DNA from: Heliocidaris erythrogramma
Taxonomy: Eukaryota > Echinodermata > Echinoidea > Camarodonta > Echinometridae
Length of the DNA: 64,000 bases
Assembly: GCA_025617745.1 (NCBI GenBank)
Contig: CM046863.1
Location: 58,546,085-58,610,084 of the forward strand
Direction of reading: 5' to 3'
A model generated the notes under the pieces. The model saw nothing but the letters and a program-made list of their open reading frames with translations, did no database searches and was not told where the DNA came from. The position numbers were made by a program, and so were the translations under genes. Positions 38,356 to 50,300 of this stretch are shown here, in pieces (position 1 is the stretch's first letter; each line of letters starts with the position of its first letter).

Positions 38356-41300
38356 CCAGATCTCCAACATTCGCTCAATAGGGGGTGGGGTCCAGTTTCC
38401 CTCCATAATTCTCTGACAAACAAAAAAGAAAGAAAAAAGGGGTTTTCATTTTAAAAAGGGGGCGCTGTGCTTTTTCCTTCCAAAGCGGGGAGGGGCACGG
38501 GCCGGATGTGCCCCCCCCCCCCATAAATCCGCCACTGTACTCACCCCAACTCCAATGACTTTAGGTGTGTCGACTTGACAAAGAGGTCAACCACGGCTTC
38601 CTCGTCTCTGCCCTTCAGCCCGGAGATACGTAGCCATTGTTGATTTGGTGTTTGTTCGCTGATCAGAAGACCCAGTCCTGCAATCGTCACACTCGAGCCA
38701 GTCATCTCTTCTGTTAAAAATGAGGATGAGACGTGATCCCCGGTCTGACACATAGGCCTGGAGGCCGTGATCTGAGATATGTCCGTCTCTGCATCATCGA
38801 TAGTGATATCGATGTGTTTCAAGCCTGGGAGCGATGAGAGCAGACATTCGGAGCTCTGTGACGTCAACCCCCTGGCTATGACCTTTGTGACGGCTGGAAG
38901 CCGAGGAGGAGATGATGGGAAACTCAGAGAGGAGTCTGAGATGGAGAGATGGTAAAGAGAGGCGACGGATCGGAGGCAGGACCACAACTTGTTGATCATG
39001 TCAGTAGATAGCTTGCAGTGCTTTATCTCAAGCCTAGAATTCTGCAATGAAATACAGGAACATACATGCGGCAAGGGCCGGTCACATTTGTCCGATAACG
39101 ATTACGAGATTTTCAATTAAAGCTGCACCCTACTATAAAGTGTGTGAGTATGCTCGTGTATGTTAATCGTAGGGCGAATTTTGGGTGAATCTGTAAAGGA
39201 AAAATCTCGTTTTTGTTTTCGTTATCGGACAATTGTGACCAGCCCTTTACATCATATTCAAATTAGGGAGTTAAATACAATCTCTTGCTCTAGCTATCAT
39301 GGAAAAAAAATATACGCTTTACAGCTTGTTTGAGTTGTTTTTATAAATGTTCATGTCGAGAGAAAACATATTTCATTGCTGTATATCGGTAGTTTGGAGA
39401 AGCAAAATGTACACACAATTATGAAAACGTTACCATCACATAAATTGACATGTCATATTGTTCAGCTGGTGTTCGAACGATTTTTTTTGTGTAACTTCAT
39501 ATCCATTTGCAATTTTTCATTGAATAATACCTTCAGAAAATATCATTTGTAGTAAATAAATACAACAAATAAGTATATAATTGTAGTATAAAACAGTTCA
39601 TTACTAATTGAAATATATCGAAGAAATATCATTTATTTTGCTGCATTTTCCAAAAGGAGGAACGCACTAATTGCTTTCTTGAACGTTCCTAATGAATAAT
39701 GCCTATCAGGCCTACTTACATTTGATATGCGTCTGTCCGAGGGCAGCGATCCAGAAAACCTGTAGGAATTAAAAGAGAAATGAGGGAAAATTTGGCAGTC
39801 GGTAATAAATAATTTCAGTGTCTAGAGTGAAACAATCATGTTAATTACTATGATGGGGATAATGCTAATTATAATGTAATCAATAATTTTACAATATTGA
39901 CTGGCCTTGAGGGGGATATCAGAATATATTGCCCAGAGTCCAAGACGAGGGCAATATGGTTTTTTTTACGGGCAGTATTTTCGACATTCACCGAAAGTAG
40001 AGCCATCCTATATTATTATTGTTATATCATATATATGCCTATTTTGTAGTTTTTTTTATTCATTCCTTAGTCATAATGCAAAAACTGTACTAATCTTTAT
40101 TTACATATAAAATCCCCTTTTTATATTTTTATGCTTTGATTTGCAGGGGGGGGCACTTCAATGGGGAGCAAAAGATATGATTTGAGAAAGAGAAAGGGTA
40201 GAAAAGGAAGACGAAAATTATTATTGTTCATTAAACGAGCCCCAGTAAGCAAGGTAAATGGCAGTTCATGCAGTCGTTTTAGTGTATAAAATTCGACTGA
40301 TTTTCTGAAGCTTGTTTGCTTTGCTCTCCTACATAACGTTCTTCAGGATATCGCCAACTTTTCACGCATGAATATACATACAATTACAATACAGTTTAGA
40401 AATGGCTTTTTAAAGGGTTCAATCAATATAGGAGCTGTCATCCTTGTTGCTTTTATTTTACCCCATACAGGATAAAGCTAGAAATAGCACTTCGAATTTT
40501 GAAAGAAATCATAACCTTCGTTTGACTTGCTAAATTTTATGACACGAATGCTTCTGGATTTTTATGAATTTGACGCCCCATTCGAGGAAACTGTTAATCA
40601 GTATTTCATAATTTCCGAAATTCTGCTCTGCTCCTTTGCGAATTCTCATGGGTAAAGGGCATAGAAATTGCATCTTTGAAGATAATAAATACCAAAAAAA
40701 TACTGCTTAGTTTTAAAGTTACATACTTAATAAGTTTGTTTTTGTTTTTTGTTTTGTTTTGTTTTTTTTTTTTGGGGGGGGGGGGGTCATTATATTATGC
40801 TGTGAGAGCCATACATGTAATCCCAATATACACCACTACAGCACTATGCAACCTGGAATGAGACATCATAGTTACTATTGTGGCAAGAGGCCTAACATTG
40901 TGAACATGAAAATCAGCTGAATAAAAGGGCATTGTGGGTTTGTGAGCAGTGACATATCTCCTGATAAAATCATAATAAAATACAGTGCCTTTAATAGTTG
41001 GTTTACCTTACTTGCTTGCAAATAATACCAGCTATTATGTCAAGGAAGAATGATACATCTACCAAAGAAGGTCATGAAAGGGGGTTATGGCAATTTCCCC
41101 ATGTCATTGTAGGTGCCCCCGCTCTCCCCTTATTGCAATGACCACCCCGTCCCCTCTAAAAAATGTTCAACCACCCCGGCTGTCAAGATGATTCTTGAAG
41201 ACAGTGCCTGCTTTCTTTTCTTTGCGTGTGAGCCTCCATCTTTGATGTTCCATTTCCCCCTCCTTTCTTTTTTGATGCCTTAGCCTTGGCCTTTAAGGTT

Positions 41301-44300
41301 CAAGCATTAAATTGGCCTTAGTCTTGGCCTTGTGGGTAAAGCCTTCGCCTTAGTCTTGGCCTTGTGGGTAAAGCCTTGGTCTTAGTCTTGGCCTTGTGGG
41401 TAAAGCCTTGGTCTTAGTCTTGGCCTTGTGGGTAAAGCCTTGGCCTCAATAGTCTGCTTAGTCTTGGCCTTGTGCATGGGTAAAGCTTTGGCCTTAGTCT
41501 TGGCGTTGTGGGTTAAGCCTTGGCCTTTGTCTTGGCCTTCCCTGATAGCAGAAAGTGTTAAAAATGACGTGATATTTACGTCGTGGTTTTCGTTTTTTTT
41601 ACGTCCTGTAATTACGTCAATAAGACGACAACTTGCACCAACGCAATACGTCAGTAGGACGTCTTATTTTGACGTCATCTGCACACTGTAAAAACTGAAG
41701 TGCTGTATATAGCACTTTTTCAGGGCATGCATAGGGACTGCACTCAGAGTGCTTTTGAATGCACATAGCGTGCTATTTCAGCACTTTCACAGGAGCTGGA
41801 CCGGCTCCTTAAACTGCTAAACATTCATTAAAAAAATGATTTTGACGAGCCTCGAACCAGGGTCCGCTGATCGAGAATTGCTGGCATTACCGCTAGACTA
41901 ACTCACATCGTACGATTTAGAGCAGATCATATTGTTACATATTGAATGTACGACACCACATAGTTCATGTTATCTACTTGACTCCCATGACTAAACTGGA
42001 TTGCAAGAAGCATTCGTTAGTCCATCGGTAACGTCAGCGCCTCTCAATCAGTGGAACCTGGTTCGAGGCTCGCCACGGTCACATTTTTTTTGCTGGTAAA
42101 TTAGCACACTACAAGTGCTATAAACAGCATTTCAGGTGCAGTCACTATACATGCCCCTGAAAGTATCACTTTAGTTTTTACAGTGCACAAGACGTAGGGA
42201 TGAGGTCAAAATAAGACGTCCTCATGACGTCTTGCGTTGGTGCAGGTTGTTGTCTTATTGACGTAATTACAGGACGTAAAAAAGACGTAAACGACGACGT
42301 AAATATCACGTCATTTTTCCTCTTTCTGCTATCAGGGTTGTGGGTAAAGTCTGGGCCTTGCTAGTCAAAGCCTTGGCCTTGTTGAGGGTTTGGGCCTTGA
42401 CTTTACTGGTGATGCATCATTCTCAAAATTTGGGTAACAACTGCCATAAAAATGCAAGTGGAACTTGTTCCAATTCATTTGTCAATAGTTCCTCCACAAT
42501 TCAGTATCACATTGGGCAGTCATAGTATGTCTCAACTTGATAACCGACCAAACACCAATAAAAGTCATAACAGTGGCGAACATAGATGAATATCTTGACA
42601 TGTGTATGACATGTTTCAGATAGACAAAATATTTGATGCGTTTGGTTTGGCAATGAACATGACACATATTGTACAAGGTAGCATGTAGGCCTAGAGTTTG
42701 AATACAATAATGCCCATGTACATGTATGGCAAGGGGTCCTAAAGCTACGCGGGTCCTAAAGCTACGCACCATACAAATCACATACACGCATAGTCACACT
42801 GACTGAACATTGAGTGTATGCATGAAACATGACAATTGAAGAAATTACTGTAGTCTGTACAATGAACAGGCGGTTTAAATGGAGATGGTATGGAGGGTGA
42901 CTGGCATGTAAAAATATACTGGACAAGTACGAAATAAACATGAGTATAAACATGATCAATTTCTTTGGCCACAGCATTCAAAATAAGATTTGACAATATC
43001 CTATGTCATAATTTATCATTGTTATGTAATTATTATGATGGAAATCTGAGCTACTTTCTGTATTTTCAACTTCAACTGATTCATCACATGTTTAATTCCT
43101 ACAAAAGCTTTCACAGTTTGTTTGATTTTCTGCGAGTCGTATCATTCTTGTGATATCTTCTTGAATATTTTGAACCTTACTGGTCCTTTGTCTTGACTTA
43201 ACATTATACCCAATATCAATATCATCCTTGAATCTTATGTCAAAGGTAAATGGAATTTAGGTCGATACTTTGGTAATTAAAAATGTCAACACATTAACTT
43301 GACCAAGAAAGTAATTCTGATGCCCATTTCATGTCAAATAGGTCTACATGAAATAAGTCAAGGAACAAAACATGAAAAAAGCACAGAGGCGGGCTGAGAA
43401 ACCGATAGATTAAGAAACTTAGAATGATTACTCACTGCTCTATATACAGACAAGATGATATCAAACGCGTTGAAGGCTCGACGAGATCAATCAATATCTC
43501 CTCGGGTCCGGAAATTACCCAGGACAATATCACCTCGTCACTGTCGAATGTTCCATTCAAGAGACCCAGTCCTCTTGTCGTGTCTCTTGACACGCTTGAT
43601 ACATTTTTCTTCTCTGATGGCCGAGTCCTAGGGAATGATTCAGGTACTTTAAGGCTGATGCGCGTGAGCTCCTGTCCCGTCAGACGTCGACGAAGACCAG
43701 TCTGGATCTGAGATACGTCTTCTTTCCCTACATCATCGATAGTGATATCGATCTCTCGCACGCCAGGTAAAGAAGAGAACAGACCTTCGTAGCTATGTGA
43801 CGTCACTCTCTCGGCTATCAGCTTTGTGACGGATGGAAGCTCAGGAGGAGATGACCGGAAACTGAGAGAGGAGTCTGAGATGGAGAGATGTTTAATAGAA
43901 GCGACGGATCGGAGGCAGGACCACAATTTTTCGGTCATCTCAGTAGATAGCTGGCAGTGCTTTATCTCAAGCCTAGATTTCTGTAACGATATAAGACAGA
44001 AAATATGCTATTCTGGGGTCATTTCCCACCAGGCAGAGAATATCATTTTCTCCGTTATTTTAAAGGCATGTGCAAACATCAGTCTACTTAGTAAACGAAG
44101 AAGCTTGACTGGGGAGGAATTTTTAATTTGTAAACAAATCTTTAGGCATTTTACTCCCAGTGTTAAAGATCGTATGCTCGATCTACTTACTTGGACGGCA
44201 TGCATGTCGTAGTGTAGAGAACCACTTTCACTCCTACAAATATATTTGAAAAAGAAATGAGGGAAAGAATGTGATTTGATAAATTATTGGGAAGTAAAAA

Positions 44301-47300
44301 TATAAATCAATATAGAAAAAAAAATTAAATCTACATCTGCACCGTGGTAATAAGAATAATTATAAGAAGCACCAGCAATAATAACACATGTAGGCCTACA
44401 ACAAATAAAAGTGATATACTACTGCTCCTACTGCTAATACTAGTACTACTATTACGACTACTACTTCTCCTGATAATAGTGATAATGATAATGATGATAA
44501 ATATTTAAAAATAACAATGAAAATATATTAATGAGGACATTATTATGATGAACAATGACTGTGTTGAAGAAAAAAAAATAAGGGTAATCGCTCTGTGCAG
44601 TCTGTTATAGGAGCAAAAAAAAAAAAAAAAAACACACACAAACAAAAAAAAACCACATAATGGATATATAGGATACAACAAATGTATTTTTGATCTCCCC
44701 CCCCCCCCCCCCCCAACTCGAAATTGCTGTCGGCAAATGCGCCATCTCCTTCGGCCAAAAAAAAGAGTGGGGAAAAAAGGGAAAAGGAAGAGAGAAAAGA
44801 GAAAGGAGAAGAAAAAAGAAGAGAAAGAAGGAAAGCGAAAGAAAGGAAATCAAAAACAGAAAGAAAAGAAGGAAATGAAAAGAAAAAGAAAGAAAAAGAC
44901 TGAAAAACTGACCATTTTTTTTTTTTGGGGGGGGAGGGGGGCTCGGTCGGTAAAGTTATTAACTCTCATATAGGCTCAATACAGAAGCCACCCGGTCCCC
45001 GTAGTCAATGGGTTAACATTCGGGCAAAAGGCGTCCCCCTCTTTGGCGATGGAAGCAGCCCGCCTGCCCCGAAGATTTTCAAAGTTCCGATATTCGGGCG
45101 ACCACCATTTATGTAGTCGGGCAGCGAGGAGATAAAACATCCACATTATTTGGGCAGCGAGATTCCGAGATAATCATGTAACTTCTGTATGAAACTTCTG
45201 TGCATTTTCTCTACAAAAAGTTTTATAAAAAAATTGCTCGCTGGCAAACATTTAGAAATTGAAAAGTTGATATTCGGGCAATAAGCGCCGCCCCCTCCCC
45301 ATTCCCGCTCTTTCTCAGGGCAATTTTGTTTTTGTTTACTTGTGATTTATTGCTATCATTATTATTATTATTAATAATACTTTTATTATTACTTCGTTCT
45401 ATTACAATTAGTATTATTCCCTGACAGCAGAAAGTGTTAAAAAATGACGTGATATTTACGTCGTGGTTTTCGTCTTTTTTACGTCCTGTAATTACGTCAA
45501 TAAGACGACAACTTGCACCAACGCAAGACGTCAAGAGGACGTCTTATTTTGACGTCATCTCTACGTCTTCATTCCTCTTCTCTGATAGCAAAAAGTGTTA
45601 AAAATGACGTGATATTTACGTCGCGGTTTTCGTCTTTTTTACGTCCTGTAATTACGTCAATAAGACGACAACTTGCACCAACGCAAGACGTCAAGAGGAC
45701 GTCTTATTTTGACGTCATCTCTACGTCTTGTACACTGTAAAAACTAAAGTGCTACTTTTAGGGGCATGTATAGTGACTGCACCTGAAATGATGTTTATAG
45801 CACTTGTAGTGTGCTAATTTACCAGGAAAAAAATGTGACCGTGGCGAGCCTCGAACCAGGTTCCGCTGATTGAGAGGCGCTGACGTTATACCGACGGACT
45901 AACGAATGCTTCTTGCAATCCAGTTTAGTCATGGGAGTCAAGTAGATAACATGAACTATGTGGTCTCGTAAATTCACTATGTAACAATATGATCTGCTCT
46001 AAATCGTACAATGTGAGTTAGTCTAGCGGTAATGCCAGCAATTCTCGATCAGCGGACCCTGGTTCGAAGCTCGCCCAAATCATTTTTTTTAAATGAATGT
46101 TTAGCAGTTTAAGGAGCCGGTCCAGCTCCCGTGAAAGTGCTGAAATAGCACGCTGTGTGCATTCAATAGCACTCTGAGTGCAGTCCCTATGCATTGCCCT
46201 GAAAAAGTGCTTACAGCACTTCAGTTTTTACAGTGTACAGATGACGTCAAAATAAGACGTCCTCTTGACGTCTTGCGTTGGTGCAAGTTGTCGTCTTATT
46301 GACGTAATTACAGGACGTAAAAAAGACGAAAACCACGACGTAAATATCACGTAATTTTTACCACTTTCTGCTATCAGGGATATAGCATATGTCAGAATTT
46401 TACACAATGGCGCCTAGATGATCCCACAATGCCCGCGCACGAGCGGAAAATTTTGAAATGTTTAAAATGGCCTGAAACGTATGCCCAAATCATTATTGTA
46501 GACCATATTGAGCATTTTCAGATTTTGCGTGCGCGCAACTTCACCGAGGCGCGTACGCGCACGCAACTTATGATAAATTAATTTCCTCTTAAATTAACTT
46601 GCATCATGCCAAATATGGTTATGTTATGACTTTGTATTGCAGAGATATATCATGTGTCAGAATTTTACAAAATCGCGGCTAGATGACCCCACAATGCCCG
46701 CGCACGAGCGGAAAATTTTGAAATGTTTAAGATGGCCTGAAACATGCCAAAATCATTATTGTAGACCATTTTGAGCATTTTCAGAGTGTATAGTCTGTAG
46801 GGCTAGATTTACTTACTCCAAATTCAATGAAGATAGTTGTGTTGACTTGCCGAAGAGTTCAACCAAGGCTTCCTCATCCCTGTCCTTCAGACCGGAAACA
46901 CGTAGGCATTGTTGGTTTGGGGTTTGTTCCCTGACCAGAAGACCCACCGTTGCAATCGTCGCTCCCGATTCAGTCTTCTCTTCTGTTGAAAGTGATGACG
47001 AGGCTTGTAGCTTGATATGTACAGCAAGATGCTCATCCCTGCTGTGCCCCATAGGCCTGGAGGCCGTAATATGAGTTGTGTCTCTCTCTACATCATCAAT
47101 AGTGACATCGATCTCTTTCAAGGCAGGTAACGATGAGATCAGGCCTTCGTAGCTCTGTGACATCAATTTCGTGGCGATCAGCTTTGTGACGGATGAAAGC
47201 TCAGGAGGAGATGATTGAAAACTGAGAAAGGAGTCGGTGATGGAGAGATGTTTAATAGAAGCGACGGATCGGAGGCAAGACCACAATTTTTCGGTCATCT

Positions 47301-50300
47301 CAGTAGATAGCTGGCAGTGCTTTATCTCAAGCCTAGATTTCTGTAACGAAATAAGACAGAAAATATGCTATTCTGGGGTCATTTCCCACCAGGCAGAGAA
47401 TATTATTTTCTCCGTTATTTTAAAGGCATGTGCAAACATCAGTCTACTTAGTAAACGAAGAAGCTTGACTGGGGAGGAATTTTTAATTTGTAAACAAATC
47501 TTTAGGCATTTTACTCCCAGTCTTAAAGATCGTATGCTCGATCTACTTACTTGGACGGCATGCATGTCGTAGTGTAGAGAACCACTTTCACTCCTACAAA
47601 CATAATTGAAAAAGAAATGAGGGAAAGAATGTGATTTGATAAATTATTGGGAAGTAAAAATATAAATCAATATAGAAAAAAAAATTAAATCTACATCTGC
47701 ACCGTGGTAATAAGAATAATTATAAGAAGCACCAGCAATAATAACACATGTAGGCCTACAACAAATAAAAGTGATATACTACTGCTCCTACTGCTAATAC
47801 TAGTACTATACTATTACGACTACTACTTCTCCTGATAATAGTGATAATGATAATGATGATAAATATTTAAAAATAACAATGAAAATATATTAATGAGGAC
47901 ATTATTATGATGAACAATGACTGTGTTGAAGAAAAAAAAATAAGGGTAATCGCTCTGTGCAGTCTGTTATAGGAGCCAAAAAAAAAAAAAAAAAACACAC
48001 ACAAAAAAAAAACCACATATATGGATATATAGGATACAACAAATGTATTTTTGATCTCCCCCCCCCCCCCCCCCAACTCGAAATTGCTGTCGGCAAATGC
48101 GCCATCTCCTTCGGCCAAAAAAAAAGAGTGGGGAAAAAAGGGAAAAGGAAGAGGAGAAAAGAGAAAGGAGAAGAAAAAAGAAGAGAAAGAAGGAAAGCGA
48201 AAGAAAGGAAATCAAAAACAGAAAGAAAAGAAGGAAATGAAAAGAAAAAGAAAGAAAAAGACTGAAAAACTGACCATTTTTTTTTTTGGGGGGGGGAGGG
48301 GGGCTCGGTCGGTAAAGTTATTAACTCTCATATAGGCTCAATACAGAAGCCACCCGGTCCCCGTAGTCAATGGGTTAACATTCGGGCAAAAGGCGTCCCC
48401 CTCTTTGGCGATGGAAGCAGCCCGCCTGCCCCGAAGATTTTCAAAGTTCCGATATTCGGGCGACCACCATTTATGTAGTCGGGCAGCGAGGAGATAAAAC
48501 ATCCACATTATTTGGGCAGCGAGATTCCGAGATAATCATGTAACTTCTGTATGAAACTTCTGTGCATTTTCTCTACAAAAAGTTTTATAAAAAAATTGCT
48601 CGCTGGCAAACATTTAGAAATTGAAAAGTTGATATTCGGGCAATAAGCGCCGCCCCCTCCCCATTCCCGCTCTTTCTCAGGGCAATTTTGTTTTTGTTTA
48701 CTTGTGATTTATTGCTATCATTATTATTATTATTAATAATACTTTTATTATTACTTCGTTCTATTACAATTAGTATTATTCCCTGACAGCAGAAAGTGTT
48801 AAAAAATGACGTGATATTTACGTCGTGGTTTTCGTCTTTTTTACGTCCTGTAATTACGTCAATAAGACGACAACTTGCACCAACGCAAGACGTCAAGAGG
48901 ACGTCTTATCTTGACGTCATCTCTACGTCTTCATTCCTCTTCTCTGATAGCAAAAAGTGTTAAAAATGACGTGATATTTACATCGCGGTTTTCGTCTTTT
49001 TTACGTCCTGTAATTACGTCAATAAGACGACAACTTGCACCAACGCAAGACGTCAAGAGGACGTCTTATTTTGACGTCATCTCTACGTCTTGTACACTGT
49101 AAAAACTAAAGTGCTACTTTTAGGGGCATGTATAGTGACTGCACCTGAAATGCTGTTTACAGCACTTGTAGTGTGCTAATTTACCAGGAAAAAAATGTGA
49201 CCGTGGCGAGCCTCGAACCAGGTTCCGCTGATTGAGAGGCGCTGACGTTATACCGACGGACTAACGAATGCTTCTTGCAATCCAGTTTAGTCATGGGAGT
49301 CAAGTAGATAACATGAACTATGTGGTCTCGTAAATTCACTATGTAACAATATGATCTGCTCTAAATCGTACAATGTGAGTTAGTCTAGCGGTAATGCCAG
49401 CAATTCTCGATCAGCGGACCCTGGTTCGAAGCTCGCCCAAATCATTTTTTTAAATGAATGTTTAGCAGTTTAAGGAGCCGGTCCAGCTCCCGTGAAAGTG
49501 CCGAAATAGCACGCTGTGTGCATTCAATAGCACTCTGAGTGCAGTCCCTATGCATGCCCTGCAAAAGTGCTATATACAGCACTTCAGTTTTTACAGTGTA
49601 CAGATGACGTCAAAATAAGACGTCCTCTTGACGTCTTGCGTTGGTGCAAGTTGTCGTCTTATTGACGTAATTACAGGACGTAAAAAAGACGAAAACCACG
49701 ACGTAAATATCACGTAATTTTTACCACTTTCTGCTATCAGGGATATAGCATATGTCAGAATTTTACACAATGGCGCCTAGATGATCCCACAATGCCCGCG
49801 CACGAGCGGAAAATTTTGAAATGTTTAAAATGGCCTGAAACGTATGCCCAAATCAATTGTAGACCATATTGAGCATTTTCAGATTTTGCGTGCGCGCAAC
49901 TTCACCGAGGCGCGTACGCGCACGCAACTTATGATAAATTAATTTCCTCTTAAATTAACTTGCATCATGCCAAATATGGTTATGTTATGACTTTGTATTG
50001 CAGAGATATATCATGTGTCAGAATTTTACAAAATCGCGGCTAGATGACCCCACAATGCCCGCGCACGAGCGGAAAATTTTGAAATGTTTAAGATGGCCTG
50101 AAACATGCCAAAATCATTATTGTAGACCATTTTGAGCATTTTCAGAGTGTATAGTCTGTAGGGCTAGATTTACTTACTCCAAATTCAATGAAGATAGTTG
50201 TGTTGACTTGCCGAAGAGTTCAACCAAGGCTTCCTCATCCCTGTCCTTCAGACCGGAAACACGTAGGCATTGTTGGTTTGGGGTTTGTTCCCTGACCAGA

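Larger units (their letters stand above)
41281..42420. repeat. ~40-bp minisatellite split by a transposon
   Basis: Units contain CTTGGCCTTGTGGGTAAAGC and recur from 41281 to 41539, then continue at 42338-42420 (TTGTGGGTAAAG, GCCTTGGCCTTG). The two parts are separated by the ACGT-rich element at 41540. The spurious Leu/Ala-rich reading frame here is not a gene. Confidence 0.75.

Noticed and set aside
43826-44212. Plus-strand frames opposite the LRR exons (for example reading MTDGSSGGDD)
   Set aside because: They are antisense shadows of the minus-strand LRR exons, whose splice sites and phases are consistent.
44690-44973. Lys/Glu/Arg-rich frames
   Set aside because: They are translations of a purine-rich tract that belongs to a transposon and are present in each tandem block without coding features.
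45513-45740. Repeated ~75-codon frames across the ACGT-rich element arms
   Set aside because: They follow the tandem and inverted arm sequence and appear in every copy in both senses; there is no protein-like conservation.
46013-46075. Functional tRNA gene
   Set aside because: Only the A- and B-box-like parts are convincing. The acceptor stem does not pair by eye and the copies are multiplied in transposons, so it is called tRNA-like only.
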